Shown piece by piece: positions 1-9,566 of a stretch of DNA of 41,747 nt; the first letter of the stretch is position 1; each line of letters starts with the position of its first letter. Origin of the DNA: CAZDQL01 sp964507325 (lineage in GTDB: Bacteria > Planctomycetota > UBA1135 > GCA-002686595). The notes under the pieces are model-generated. The model worked only from the letters and a program-made list of their open reading frames with translations. It made no database searches and was not told the DNA's origin. The position numbers were made by a program, and so were the translations under genes. Location: positions 1 to 41,747 of the forward strand of contig CAZDQL010000055.1 in the NCBI GenBank assembly GCA_964507325.1, read 5' to 3'.

Positions 1-77
1 CAATCGACACGCCGGACACACCCGCGTCCCACCCTCGTGAATAATTCGGGCTAGACACCCCTGACGAGCTCTCGGTC

Positions 78-2285
78 GTGACGCCCGCGGAGGAGGAGGA
101 GACGGCAGGAGGCACCGCACCCGGTGCCGGAACGGGCGACTTCCCCGAGGACTGCGACTACAACACCGACGTGGCGGACGTCTGGGTGTACGACTCGGCG
201 CTCAAGCCCCTGAACATGATCAACATGATCCTGTGCTACATGGCGCAGACCGCCGCGGGCCAGATGATCAACGAGGGCAACTACAACGCGTTGATCGACG
301 CCTCGCTCGCCGACGAGGGCGGCAGCCAGGACACGGATGCGGGCCAATCCTCCGGCTCGAACGAGCCCGAGTACCAGATGTGGGTGGTCAACAGCACCCG
401 CACCTCCGACACGTCCCCTCAGCACGTGAAGGTCTGGGTCCCCGATGACGACCCCGAGGACGACTGGGATCAGGTCATCCGCGTCAAGACGGTGGTGACC
501 GAAGGCGTGACCGAAGAGAACCCGTTCGGCCAGTTCACCCTGAACTTCGCGGGGATCGACCCGGACGGTGGCAGCGTCCTGGACCCCATGATGCACGGAA
601 CCCTGATGACCAACGATCCCCTGAGCGGGAGCGTGGGCTTCAGCTTCTTCGAAAACCAGGGAGACGTGGACGAGGTCCAGGCCCCCGGCGATTACTCCCA
701 CCGGGTGCGCGTGAACGTCCAAATGAACGCGGATCAGTCCGAGGGCGAGGCCAAGATCCTCCAGCAGGAGCGCTTCAATCGGGGTGAGGGAGACTCCGGC
801 CTGATCAGCAACGAGTACCTGATCGCCTTCAACGACCAGTACTTCCTGCGCCAGATCGACGGCGGCGACGAGGTGGTGTTCTCCCGCACCGACTACGAGG
901 AGATGGCGTGGCGCTACGTCCTCTACAACGCGGACGGCGAGGATATCGGGAACCGCGTGGACCTCGAATCGGGCTTCGGCTTCCGCACCGAGAACGACGA
1001 CTACGGCCACATCGGCTACTGGGGGATGTGGCTGCCCCCCGGGGTCACCGTCGAGGACGGGGACACGGTGTTCCGCGACGTCTACGGGGAGGACACCGAG
1101 GGCGAGTCCTACACCCTGGTCAAGTCTCCGGGTCGACTCATCAAGCACGAGAGGAACACGATCGACGTGGCCGATGTCGAGGACGATCCCTTCCGCTGGT
1201 GGGAGTGGGATCCGATCGGAGAAGAGGGCCACGAGTACATCATCGTGTACAGCGGCGGCCTCTGGCTGCGGATCTTCGAGGTGGACTGGGAGACGGGCGA
1301 CAAGATCGAGATCGATCCGCCGACGGTGATCGACACCGAGACGATCGGCTACCTGAACATGTGGTCGGACAGCCTCGGTGGCCCCGCGGCCTGGGTGCAC
1401 GACGATCCGCTGTTCGTCACCTACTTCGCCAAGACCTTCGTGAACGCGAGCGACGACCTCTTCACCTCAGCCTCGACGGCCACCCTGCTCGGTTTCGTCG
1501 ATTGCTTGCGGTCGGAGCTGACCGCGGAGGAGGTCGAGATGGGCGACATCTTCATGGGGCACGCTCCGGACCTGGGGACGCCGCACGAGTTCGTGTTCTC
1601 CTCGGACGACCTGACGCTCTACTACGACCCGACGGGCACCGGCGATCCCCTGCTGCAGGTGGGGCTGGCGCCGGGTGAGATCCCGACCGAGGGTCCCAAC
1701 CTGTGGGGCATGCACTCCGGACCGCTCGTGACCGACACCGCCGGACTGACGGACATCTGGGAAGTGTGGAACGCGGACGTCTTCTACTCCTACGAGACGG
1801 GACACAACACGTGGAACTGGTACGTCGGGCTCCTGGACGCGTTCGAGGAGCCGGTCGTGTTCGATCCTCCGATCCAGTTCACCTACACGCACTCGACCGC
1901 CAACGACCGCAATGGCGACGCGACCTACGACGGGAAGACGTTCTTCCTCGACTACGGCGGCCCCGGGGACCTCTGGGGTCTGCCCGAGGACGGCGTGGAC
2001 CTGAACGACGACGGCAGCCCCGATCGCTGGTATCCCGTGGTGAGCCTCGCCGACGGCGTGCTGCTCGGCCCGACCGGCACCGAGTACGTCGTCAAGGCGA
2101 TGGAGATCGAGCAGGCTCTCCAGGAGGACCCCTCCGGTGACGGCGAGCTCGACATCGTCGACGCGAGCAACCTCGTGCTGCCGGACGCCAGCGACTACGC
2201 TGCCCCCACCATCGGTGACAAGCCGGTGGTGGACGAGCCTCCGCGCGTCATCGCGGGCGAGGTCGTCGGCGACGACGACGACTGA
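78..2285 (+). CDS. Large acidic secreted-type protein, function unknown
   Basis: A 735-residue protein very rich in Asp and Glu, with many Trp/Tyr and a run of acidic residues at the extreme C-terminus (GDDDD). I recognise no family. Composition and beta-rich look suggest an extracytoplasmic protein, but no signal peptide is present from this GTG start. The reading frame is open upstream only to about position 45, after an in-frame TAA at 42-44, and the residues encoded just before and after that stop are similar (DTPD occurs twice). The true N-terminus may therefore lie beyond the window or be hidden by a sequence error near the contig end. There is no convincing ribosome binding site before position 78. 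A segment near residues 625-640 (NDDGSPDRWYP) resembles Ca-binding D-rich loops. Coding status is well supported by length; function is unknown. Confidence 0.75.
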   Translation: MTPAEEEETAGGTAPGAGTGDFPEDCDYNTDVADVWVYDSALKPLNMINMILCYMAQTAAGQMINEGNYNALIDASLADEGGSQDTDAGQSSGSNEPEYQMWVVNSTRTSDTSPQHVKVWVPDDDPEDDWDQVIRVKTVVTEGVTEENPFGQFTLNFAGIDPDGGSVLDPMMHGTLMTNDPLSGSVGFSFFENQGDVDEVQAPGDYSHRVRVNVQMNADQSEGEAKILQQERFNRGEGDSGLISNEYLIAFNDQYFLRQIDGGDEVVFSRTDYEEMAWRYVLYNADGEDIGNRVDLESGFGFRTENDDYGHIGYWGMWLPPGVTVEDGDTVFRDVYGEDTEGESYTLVKSPGRLIKHERNTIDVADVEDDPFRWWEWDPIGEEGHEYIIVYSGGLWLRIFEVDWETGDKIEIDPPTVIDTETIGYLNMWSDSLGGPAAWVHDDPLFVTYFAKTFVNASDDLFTSASTATLLGFVDCLRSELTAEEVEMGDIFMGHAPDLGTPHEFVFSSDDLTLYYDPTGTGDPLLQVGLAPGEIPTEGPNLWGMHSGPLVTDTAGLTDIWEVWNADVFYSYETGHNTWNWYVGLLDAFEEPVVFDPPIQFTYTHSTANDRNGDATYDGKTFFLDYGGPGDLWGLPEDGVDLNDDGSPDRWYPVVSLADGVLLGPTGTEYVVKAMEIEQALQEDPSGDGELDIVDASNLVLPDASDYAAPTIGDKPVVDEPPRVIAGEVVGDDDD

Positions 2286-2486
2286 CCCGGCTCCCTCCGC
2301 CCCGACCGGCTTCCGAGTCCTCGCCCCCGGCAACCCACAAGGGGGGACCCGCCCGCCCGGGCACCCCGGTCAACCCCCCCCCCCGTACACCCCCCCAACC
2401 CCAGCACCCCCCCCCCCCCCGCCGTCTGTCCGGCGCCTCGGCGGGGCTCCCCCGGGGGGGGGGCCGGCCGCGCCGTGCCAGCCGGG
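2286..2486. other. Homopolymer-rich intergenic stretch, probable assembly artefact
   Basis: No gene is visible. Between about 2338 and 2465 the sequence consists of repeated long C-runs and G-runs, some of ten bases or more, quite unlike the codon-structured DNA on both sides. The last ~90 bases of the window have the same character. I read this as low-quality sequence or a join between two assembled pieces, so adjacency of the genes at 78-2285 and 2487-3614 should not be relied on. Confidence 0.6.
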
Positions 2487-3614
2487 TCAGCCGCGCGCCC
2501 GGCGGCAGGTGAGCCCGAGCACGGCGCACACGACGAGGCCGACGACGACCGCGATCATCCCCGCGAGTGAAGGTCCACCGATCACCTCCCCCGCGCCCGG
2601 CTTGGCGGCCAGGCCGAAGTTGTGGCAGAGGGACGCGCCCGCGAGGAGACCCATCACGGTCATGCTGGCGTCGCCGTTGCCCTGGCCGGAGGCGATCATT
2701 TGGCGGAAGGGGCAGCCGCCGAGCAGCACCGAGCCGAAGCCCACGAGGGCCATGCCGAGGAAGCCCCACAGGTGAGCACCGTGGGCGATGGGCGCGGCGC
2801 CGAGCTCGAACTGCGGGACGCTGCCGGGGAAGAAGGCGTCGACGGCCAGGTTGCCCAGGACCAGGGTGGGGAAGAGGGCCAGGTAGCCCTTCCAGAGCGC
2901 GGAGGGTTCGCCGAGCATCAGGTCGCGGTAGCCACCGGTGGTGCAGAAGCGCGAGCGCTGGCCCAGGAATCCGATCGCCAGGGCCGCGACGATCGAAACG
3001 AGGACAGGTGCGTGCCACTTCGTCTCGAGCAACCCCTGCGGGTCCTCCCCGGAGAGCGCAATCCAGGCGATCAGCACCACCGCGCCCAACGCGAGCACGG
3101 GCATCAGGAAAGCCGTCGGCCGTGCCTGATCGTGACCGGATCCCAGGCTGAAGCCGCGCCGGATGCAGAAGCTGCCGGCCGCGATACCGGCGAGGAGGCC
3201 CAGGAAGCCCACGCCGCCGCTCTGCCAGTCCCCACCCGCCAGTCGCAGCAGCATGCGGAAGGGGCAGCCGAGGAACACCAGCGCCCCGATCATGACGAAC
3301 GCCCCCAGGGCGAAACGCAGGGCGGGAGAGGCGCCGCCCCGCGACCGCAGCTCGCCGTACGCGAGCGCCGAGACGAACGAGCCCAGGACGAAGGAGGGGA
3401 TCTCCGGTCGCAGGTACTGCAAGCCGGCTGGCGCGGAGAAGAGCTGCAGGCCGCCCGCGAAATCGCGCAGGAAGCAGGCGGCGCAGATCCCCATGTTCGG
3501 GGGATTGCCCAGGCGCAGGAGCAGCACCGCAACCACTCCGAGGACGATCCCCGTGGCCACGGTCCAGCGGACGAGCCGCGATTCGGCGACATTCATGTGA
3601 TTCGAATCCGACAT
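2487..3614 (-). CDS. yedE: YedE-family putative selenium/sulfur transporter
   Basis: A 375-residue polytopic membrane protein of the YeeE/YedE family. It has about ten hydrophobic segments and the conserved cysteine motifs of the family: GNPPNMGICAACFLRD near residue 35, LGCPFRM and GGCPFRQ in the two halves, and SRFCTTGGYRD in the middle. Characterised YeeE/YedE proteins pass thiosulfate-type sulfur species, and one branch (YedE/FdhT) is linked by genome context to selenium metabolism. I chose the ATG at 3614 (MSDSNHMN) because the frame upstream has a different, Arg-rich composition. A second ATG lies six codons in. The usual small SirA/TusA-like partner gene is not visible next to it. A selenium role is an inference, strengthened by the UGA-containing bamF in the same window. 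Confidence 0.82.
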   Translation of the reverse strand: MSDSNHMNVAESRLVRWTVATGIVLGVVAVLLLRLGNPPNMGICAACFLRDFAGGLQLFSAPAGLQYLRPEIPSFVLGSFVSALAYGELRSRGGASPALRFALGAFVMIGALVFLGCPFRMLLRLAGGDWQSGGVGFLGLLAGIAAGSFCIRRGFSLGSGHDQARPTAFLMPVLALGAVVLIAWIALSGEDPQGLLETKWHAPVLVSIVAALAIGFLGQRSRFCTTGGYRDLMLGEPSALWKGYLALFPTLVLGNLAVDAFFPGSVPQFELGAAPIAHGAHLWGFLGMALVGFGSVLLGGCPFRQMIASGQGNGDASMTVMGLLAGASLCHNFGLAAKPGAGEVIGGPSLAGMIAVVVGLVVCAVLGLTCRRARG

Positions 3615-3721
3615 TGCCTTGTCTTCGACCTGCCGAGCGGCTGGTGCTGCGGGACTCCGGCGTGCATCCAGTGCTCGAGGAAGGGCGGCAGGATAGGGTG
3701 GACGCAGCAATCCGCGTCTCG

Positions 3722-5404
3722 CTACGGCAGGAAAGTCACCGCGATCGCATTGGTCGTGTTCAGGCCGCTCCCGCAGCTCCCGGCGCCGTCGCGGTAGAAA
3801 ACCTGGAAGTTCCACGTCTGTCCCGCCGCGATCCGACCGAGCGGCCCGAAGAGCGCGTGGCTCTCCGCGACGAGCCCGCGCCCCGCGACGATCGTCCCCG
3901 CATTGTCCGAGGCCGTGGGGGGGAAGCGGAAGGTCCCGACGCCACCGCCCGCGATGCACAGCCGGCCGTCACCCGCCGGCGTCGCGGCCGTTCCGGCGCC
4001 CATGACGAGCACGCCGGCGCTGTGGGGCGGCAGGGACGAGGCCGTGAGGACGAGGTCGTCGGTCGTGACGCTGGTCGTCCCGCAGGCGGCGAGCCACCCG
4101 CCGCTGGCGGTCGAGTTGGCGCAGCCCGCCGTGCTGTCCTCGTTCCCGCACGGACATCCCGTACCGAAGCAGTACGGGATCGCGTTGCCGGGGAGCGAGT
4201 AGACGTGCACGCCGCCGAAGCCTGCGAGCGGCTTCCAGCCCACGATCGGTGCCGTGACCATGGCGGTCTCGCCCTCGAGCGCCACGGCGTAGCCGAACCA
4301 GTCGTTCTTCTCGACCGACTCCGGAATGAGCTTCGCCGTTTGCACCCAGCCGGTCGCGCCATGCTGAAAGAGGTAGGCCGCTCCGGCCTTGCCGCCGGCC
4401 TCGTTGTCCTCGAACGCGCCGACGAGGAGTCGATCGCCGTCGAGGGAGATATCCGACGCAAAGCGCGCGCCCGGATGACCGTCGCTCGCACTGAGTCTCG
4501 CGGTTTGCACCCAGCCGCTGCCCGTCTCTTCGAAGACGTAGGCGGCTCCCCGTCCTCCGTCCTGCAAGTACGAGCTCGCCACGATGCGGTCCCCCGAGAG
4601 CCCGACGCGCAGGCCAAAGTAGTTCGAGCTGGTGTCTTCGTTCGCGACGAGCTTCGCAGTCTCGACCCACACGCCCGCCGCGTTGCGCTCGAACACGTAC
4701 ACGGCACCGCTCCACGACGGATCCCAGAACCCGCTCAGGGACCCGACTGCGGCGCGGTCGCCGTCGATGGCGACTCCCGCGCCGAACATCTGATCGATTG
4801 CGCTGTCACTCGCTGTGAGCTTGCCCTTGAAGACCCAATCCGTGGACCCGCGCTCGTAGACGTACACCGAGCCGCTCCAGCCGGCGTCCTTCGCGAAGCC
4901 GACCATCGTGACGTCACCGTCCATCGCCACGGAGAAGCCCCACTCGTCGTCGGGTAGCGTCCCGGGGTCGACGACTTGGATCAGCTCCCAGCCGGTCGGC
5001 TTCCGGTCGTAGAAGTAGGCGCGCGCCTTGTTCAAGCTCTTCTTGAGCACGGTGACCACCGCCCGGTCGCCGCTCACATCAGTCACGGTCCCGAACCAGG
5101 CGTTGATTCCTCCCGGATTTGGGTAGAGTCGGTCGACGCGTTTCCAGCCCGCAGCAGAGCGTTCGAACACGTACACCGAACCGGAGCCGTTGTACGGATT
5201 CTCGTCCACCATCCAACCGACGAAGGCCGTATCTCCCGACAGGCCGAGGCTCAGCCCGAACCCGCCCTGCTGCGTCATCGACGTCTCGAGGCCCGTCAGT
5301 CTCTGCACCTCGCACTGCGCGAGCGCGGAGGCTGCGCAGCAGAGCGTGGCCGTGGCGAAGAGCGCGGCACGTCGGGCGGTCTTAAGGGGATCGGTGAGCC
5401 GCAT
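3722..5404 (-). CDS. Secreted FG-GAP beta-propeller protein with planctomycete-type C-terminal module
   Basis: A 560-residue exported protein. The start at 5404 (MRLTDPLKTARRAALF) is preceded by GAGGAG at good spacing and gives a clear Sec signal peptide ending near ALA-Q. Residues ~25-410 hold about seven repeats of roughly 50 residues of the form 'SGDR-VVG---GSVYVFER--GW---L', typical of integrin-alpha FG-GAP propellers. The C-terminal ~150 residues begin with a Cys-rich segment (CFGTGCPCGNED) and continue as a Gly/Thr-rich domain ending NAIAVTFLP, which I associate with planctomycete secreted proteins. No enzymatic residues are recognisable; the role is probably structural or adhesive at the cell surface. 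Transcribed alone or with the downstream yedE, 107 bases away. Confidence 0.85.
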   Translation of the reverse strand: MRLTDPLKTARRAALFATATLCCAASALAQCEVQRLTGLETSMTQQGGFGLSLGLSGDTAFVGWMVDENPYNGSGSVYVFERSAAGWKRVDRLYPNPGGINAWFGTVTDVSGDRAVVTVLKKSLNKARAYFYDRKPTGWELIQVVDPGTLPDDEWGFSVAMDGDVTMVGFAKDAGWSGSVYVYERGSTDWVFKGKLTASDSAIDQMFGAGVAIDGDRAAVGSLSGFWDPSWSGAVYVFERNAAGVWVETAKLVANEDTSSNYFGLRVGLSGDRIVASSYLQDGGRGAAYVFEETGSGWVQTARLSASDGHPGARFASDISLDGDRLLVGAFEDNEAGGKAGAAYLFQHGATGWVQTAKLIPESVEKNDWFGYAVALEGETAMVTAPIVGWKPLAGFGGVHVYSLPGNAIPYCFGTGCPCGNEDSTAGCANSTASGGWLAACGTTSVTTDDLVLTASSLPPHSAGVLVMGAGTAATPAGDGRLCIAGGGVGTFRFPPTASDNAGTIVAGRGLVAESHALFGPLGRIAAGQTWNFQVFYRDGAGSCGSGLNTTNAIAVTFLP

Positions 5405-5539
5405 CGGATGCTCCTCAGGGTGCAGTTCGGTGGCGTCGGGGGGCTGCATCCATACTCGCCTGCCGGCCCACGCGGCGGCTCGGGAAGCACGACAATTCGT
5501 CGCTCAGCGACTCAACTGATACTCGCGGGGCCTGCTCCC

Positions 5540-6433
5540 TCAGGTCACCCCCAAGCCCATGCGATGCCCGCCGTGCACGACCAGGACCTGGCCGGTGATC
5601 CAGCCGGCGTGCTCCGAGGCGAAGAAGACCACGGCCTGCGCGATGTCGTCGGGGCGACCCACTCGCCGCAGCGGGATCTCCCGCACGAGGGCCGCTTCCA
5701 TCTCGGGATCGATGTAGCCGGACTGCACGGGTCCCGGCGAGACCACGTTGACCGTGATCCCGAACGGTCCCAGCTCGGCCGCGGCACTGCGGCTGTAGGA
5801 TTCCAGCGCGTACTTGCTCGCGCGATACGAGATCTCTCTCGGGCATCCCCAGGCACAGTCCGCGCTGATGTTGACGACCCTGCCCCATCGCGCCTGCCTC
5901 TCGATGATCCGACGCGCGAAGCGGGCCGTGAGCACGCCGACCGCCCGTGAGTTCACCGCGAAGTGACGATCGTGACTCTCCGCGTCGATCGTCGATAGTG
6001 GAGGGCCCCCGTCCCACAGCTCCGCGTCTCGTCCCAGAGCGCTCGAGGGCACGAAGGTGTCCGCGGCGTATTCGCAGGCGTTGTTCACCAGGATGTCGAT
6101 TCGTCCGAAGGCCTCCTCCGCTCGTTCGAAGAGGAGATGCACGTTCTCGGATTCCCGCAGGTCTCCTTCCCAGGACTCCGCCTCGGCGCCCTGTGCGCGG
6201 ATCGACGCCACCACCTCGTCGGCGCTCTTGCGCTGCTGTTCGAAGAAGAAGGGGAGGCCGGCTTCGCTGGAAGGGTCAGAGCCGGGCGAGGCCTCGACGT
6301 CGTACCGGTAGTAGTGGATGAAGACCCGGACCCCGTGGGAGGCGAGCGCTCGTGCGATGGCCGCCCCGATCCCGAGGGGGTTGTTCCCTCCCGTCACCAG
6401 CGCGACCTTGTCTCTCAACCCGGGATCGCTCAT
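5540..6433 (-). CDS. SDR-family oxidoreductase
   Basis: A 297-residue classical short-chain dehydrogenase/reductase. It shows the NAD(P)-binding motif TGGNNPLGIG near the N-terminus, VNNA in the position of NNAG, the catalytic Ser in VVNISADCAWG and the YRASK catalytic Tyr/Lys pair, then the PGPVQSGY segment after beta-6. Two features are unusual: an insertion of about 20 residues after the second strand (around residues 45-70, SPGSDPSSEAG) and another near residues 125-145 (ALGRDAELWDGGPPLS). The start at 6433 (MSDPGLRDKVALVTGG) has GGAGCGGGCGG immediately upstream; an upstream extension in the same frame is Arg-rich and unlikely to be coding. The substrate cannot be predicted. It is divergent from the PAS gene, with 262 bases between the two starts. 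Confidence 0.87.
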   Translation of the reverse strand: MSDPGLRDKVALVTGGNNPLGIGAAIARALASHGVRVFIHYYRYDVEASPGSDPSSEAGLPFFFEQQRKSADEVVASIRAQGAEAESWEGDLRESENVHLLFERAEEAFGRIDILVNNACEYAADTFVPSSALGRDAELWDGGPPLSTIDAESHDRHFAVNSRAVGVLTARFARRIIERQARWGRVVNISADCAWGCPREISYRASKYALESYSRSAAAELGPFGITVNVVSPGPVQSGYIDPEMEAALVREIPLRRVGRPDDIAQAVVFFASEHAGWITGQVLVVHGGHRMGLGVT

Positions 6434-6695
6434 CCGCCCGCTCCGGCCATGTCGCTCGGCCCAATCGCCGTGGAGTCCTCTGGGTACAGCCGTGGCGTAG
6501 TCTACTCCTGTGCGCCACCGGAGCCCAGATGGGGCGGCGGGTGGCGCCGTCGAGCTTCCGCGACGATGGAAGGGCCTTGGCGGTTCGACCTTTCTCGAGA
6601 GACGGCAGGTTCGACCCGAGGAGCCGGGCCGTAGTCGCGATGGCCTACACGATGGGGTACCCTGGCTCGAGCGGATGGGACGGAGCAACCCTGCT

Positions 6696-7343
6696 ATGGA
6701 ACGCACAGCGAGAGCCGACGATCGGAGCGCCCCGAGTAGAGCGGACGTTTCGCCGGAAGAGAGCGCGCAGCTCTACCGGGCCCTCTTCGAGAAGAACGCG
6801 TCGATCATGCTGTTGATCGATCCAGAAACGGCGGCCATACGAGATGCCAATCCACGCGCCTGCGCGTTCTACGGCTACTCCCGCGACGAGTTGCGATCGA
6901 TGAAGATCACCGACATCAACGCCCTCTCGAAGGAGGAGGTGTTTCGGGAGATGTCGCGGGCCAAGCACGAGCAGCGGAATCACTTCCAGTTCCGCCACCG
7001 CCTCGCCTCCGGAGCTCTACGAGAGGTCGATGTGTTCAGCGGCCCCATCACCGTGAAGGGGCGATCGCTCCTCTGCTCCGTCATCCACGACGTCACGGAG
7101 CGCAATGCGACGGCGCGAGAGCGCGAGCGGCTGATCAATGAACTGAAGAACGCGCTCGCCGAGGTGAGGACCCTGCGCGGCTTCATCCCCATCTGCTCTT
7201 CCTGCAAGAAGATCCGCGACGACAAGGGGTTCTGGAGTCAGATCGAGGTCTATCTGAGCGAGCGGTCCGACGCGCAGTTCAGCCACGGAATCTGTCCCGA
7301 CTGCGCGCAACGGCTCTATCCCGACTTCGCGGACGACGGCTAG
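6696..7343 (+). CDS. PAS-domain protein with C-terminal Cys-pair domain
   Basis: A 215-residue cytoplasmic signalling-type protein. Residues ~20-140 form a PAS fold (YRALFEKNASIMLLIDPET, ANPRACAFYGYSRDEL, then VIHDVTER as the PAC end). A short coiled coil follows (ERERLINELKNALAEV), and then a conserved module GFIPICSSCKKIRDDKGFW ending SHGICPDCAQRLYP. The two CxxC pairs could bind zinc. This module recurs at the C-terminus of many PAS proteins and response regulators, without a known biochemical role. There is no kinase, cyclase or HTH domain. The ATG at 6696 is chosen because CGGAG lies 10 bases upstream; an in-frame ATG at 6675 is the alternative. The protein may sense a small molecule or redox state and signal through the Cys domain. 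Confidence 0.8.
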   Translation: MERTARADDRSAPSRADVSPEESAQLYRALFEKNASIMLLIDPETAAIRDANPRACAFYGYSRDELRSMKITDINALSKEEVFREMSRAKHEQRNHFQFRHRLASGALREVDVFSGPITVKGRSLLCSVIHDVTERNATARERERLINELKNALAEVRTLRGFIPICSSCKKIRDDKGFWSQIEVYLSERSDAQFSHGICPDCAQRLYPDFADDG

Positions 7344-7490
7344 CTCCTCGTTCCGGCCTCGATCGCGTCCACGAGCACGGAGAGACGCGCGAGGAAGAAG
7401 AGCTCGACGACGTGGTCGTGGACGACCAGTGCAGGTAGCCTGGTTTCGCACGCATTCCATTGTTCGACCCCCTTCACTCCACGCGACGCG

Positions 7491-8144
7491 ATGAACTTCA
7501 TCTTCGAGCAGATACGGACGGGCGGCGACCGCAACTTCGCCTACCTCGTGGGCGATCGGGCCGCGGGTATCGCCGCGGCGGTGGATCCGTCCTACGAGCC
7601 CCAGCGCACCTTCGAGCGCGCGCAGGCGCAGGGCCTGCGGATCGAGCGCATCCTCAACACGCACGGGCACGTCGACCACGTGAACGGGAATGGAGAGCTG
7701 CGGCGGTTGACCGGGGCGAAGGTGGCGGCCTGGGCGGGCGCCTCACCGCCGCCGGAGATTCCGCTCACCGACGGAGACGTGTTCTCGATTGGGGAGATCG
7801 AGGTGCGCGTGATGCACGTGCCCGGTCACTGTCCCGATCACCTGCTCTTCCACCTGCCCGCGCAGCGCATCGCGATCACCGGCGACCACCTCTTCGTGGG
7901 CAAGATCGGCGGCACATCCGGCGAGGTCGACGCGCGCACGGAGTACGAGAGCCTCGCGCGCGTCCTCGACGAGCTCCCCGACGACACGACGATCTGGCCG
8001 GGACACGACTACGGGTGCCGTCCCTCCTCGACGATCGCCCTCGAGCGGCTCATGAATCCCTTCCTGATGGCGCCCGATTTCGACGCCTTCTTCCAGCTCA
8101 AGCAGGACTGGGCGACCTTCAAGGCCCAGAATGGGCTGGCCTAG
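7491..8144 (+). CDS. MBL-fold metallo-hydrolase, glyoxalase II-like
   Basis: A 217-residue single-domain metallo-beta-lactamase-fold hydrolase. Metal ligands are visible in order: THGHVDH near residue 58, the His in VPGHCPDHL near residue 110, the Asp in TGDHLF and the His in WPGHDYG near residue 173. The motif spacing fits the hydroxyacylglutathione hydrolase and related thioesterase/persulfide dioxygenase branch, with binuclear Zn/Fe. The C-terminal helix is short, so a full glyoxalase II substrate domain is absent. The gene stands alone on the plus strand and ends six bases before the stop of the converging CRTAC1 gene. Exact substrate unknown; hydrolysis of a thioester or oxidation of a persulfide are the main options. 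Confidence 0.85.
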   Translation: MNFIFEQIRTGGDRNFAYLVGDRAAGIAAAVDPSYEPQRTFERAQAQGLRIERILNTHGHVDHVNGNGELRRLTGAKVAAWAGASPPPEIPLTDGDVFSIGEIEVRVMHVPGHCPDHLLFHLPAQRIAITGDHLFVGKIGGTSGEVDARTEYESLARVLDELPDDTTIWPGHDYGCRPSSTIALERLMNPFLMAPDFDAFFQLKQDWATFKAQNGLA

Positions 8145-8150
8145 ACGCTT

Positions 8151-9566
8151 CTACCTCGCGGCGGGAACGACGACGAGTCGGTCGAGGCCTATGACGCGGA
8201 CGGTCCCCTGCGCGCCGTCCGGCCAGCGCACTTCCACGGTGACGGGATCGGCGTGCGTCCCGAGGCCGAAGTGCAGCGTGAATTCGTTCTGGTTCCCCTC
8301 GCCGGTGCCGGCTTCGACCTGACGAGCCAGCACGCGACCGCCGAGCCGGATGCGGACCTGCGCACCCACCGCCGAGCGGTTGAAGCTCGCCCCCGCGCCG
8401 TCGAGTCGCACCCGCAGCCAGTGGTTCTCGTTGCCGCGATTCTCGAACACCTTCCCCGCGGTCGCGAGGTCCAGGTCTCCGTCCCCGTCGAAGTCCGCGA
8501 AGGCCGCCTGGTGCGTGGGGGGCAGCTCGGCGAGGCCGGCGGCGGCGGTGACGTCGGTGAATGTCCAGTTGCCGTCGTTGCGGAACAGGACGGGGTGGTT
8601 CTTCCTCCCGAAGGACGCGGTGCCGTAGACGGTGGTGAAGTACAGGTCGAGATCGCCGTCGTTGTCGAAGTCCCCGGCGGCAGGGGTGGCGTAGCTCTCC
8701 TGGTAGAAGACGCCGCACGTGCCCCGGTCCTCGAAGGCGAAGTCGTGCTCTGGGCCGCGGTTGCGCAAGAAGCGCGACTTGGGCTGATCGCCCCGCGAGT
8801 CGACGTGGGCGAAGTTGCCCGCGAAGAGGTCGAAGTAGCCGTCGCCGTCGAAGTCGCCCCAGGCCGCCCCGATGGAGTGCCCGCCACCGAAGCCCTCGGA
8901 AGTGGCCAGCGCGCCGTGGGAGGCGGCGACGTCGGTGAAGCCCCCCCGGCCGTCGTTGCGCAGGAGCAGGTTGGGCAGGAGTCTGTAATTGGAGACGTAC
9001 ACGTCCAGATCGCCGTCCTGGTCGAAGTCGCAGGTCGTGACCCCGCGCGCGCGGAAGCGCGGCTCCTCCCACGTCAGCTCGAAGGCGCTGCCACCCCGGT
9101 TGGTGAGCAGGCGGTCGGGATAGGTCTGCGTGTCCCAGACCTCGTAGCCCGAGCAGTAGAGGTCGACGAATCCGTTTCCGTCGAAGTCCCCCCACGCCGC
9201 AGCGCGCGACTCGATCGGGGCGAGCTCGGGCAGGAGGAAGTCGACCAGCCCCTGCCCCTCCTGGTTGCGGTACATCCGCTGCGCCTTGAAGTCGAAGAGG
9301 TCCGGATAGCCATCGTTGTCGAAGTCCGCGAACACCCCGAGTCCACGACTCGGGCCCTGCGTGAAGCGGTCCCCGCCCTGGCTCATCCAGAGCGTTCCCC
9401 CGGCGTAGAGGTCGACGAAGCCGTCCGCGTCGAAGTCCACCCAGGCCGAGGCCGCGTTCGCCGGCGCGAGACCCAACTTCGCAGTCGCGTCCCGGTAGAT
9501 GGGCGACTCGTCGGCCTGGACCAGGCCGACGACGAGCGCCACTCCCACGAGGTCGATTCCCGTCAT
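8151..9566 (-). CDS. CRTAC1-type VCBS/FG-GAP repeat protein with ASPIC/UnbV domain
   Basis: A 471-residue exported protein. A short hydrophobic signal (MTGIDLVGVALVVGLVQA) follows an AGGAAG ribosome site. At least seven Ca-binding FG-GAP/VCBS loops can be read, such as DFDADGFVDLY, DFDNDGYPDLF, DFDGNGFVDLY, DFDQDGDLDVY, DFDGDGYFDLF, DFDNDGDLDLY and DFDGDGDLDLA. The last ~90 residues (NHWLRVRLDG...VGAQVRIRLGG...EVRWPDG) are the ASPIC/UnbV domain. Its ATG overlaps the hisD stop (ATGA), so it is the last cistron of the histidine operon by layout. Nothing in the family suggests a part in histidine synthesis. Such proteins are numerous in planctomycetes, usually secreted, with unknown ligand. Confidence 0.88.
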   Translation of the reverse strand: MTGIDLVGVALVVGLVQADESPIYRDATAKLGLAPANAASAWVDFDADGFVDLYAGGTLWMSQGGDRFTQGPSRGLGVFADFDNDGYPDLFDFKAQRMYRNQEGQGLVDFLLPELAPIESRAAAWGDFDGNGFVDLYCSGYEVWDTQTYPDRLLTNRGGSAFELTWEEPRFRARGVTTCDFDQDGDLDVYVSNYRLLPNLLLRNDGRGGFTDVAASHGALATSEGFGGGHSIGAAWGDFDGDGYFDLFAGNFAHVDSRGDQPKSRFLRNRGPEHDFAFEDRGTCGVFYQESYATPAAGDFDNDGDLDLYFTTVYGTASFGRKNHPVLFRNDGNWTFTDVTAAAGLAELPPTHQAAFADFDGDGDLDLATAGKVFENRGNENHWLRVRLDGAGASFNRSAVGAQVRIRLGGRVLARQVEAGTGEGNQNEFTLHFGLGTHADPVTVEVRWPDGAQGTVRVIGLDRLVVVPAAR

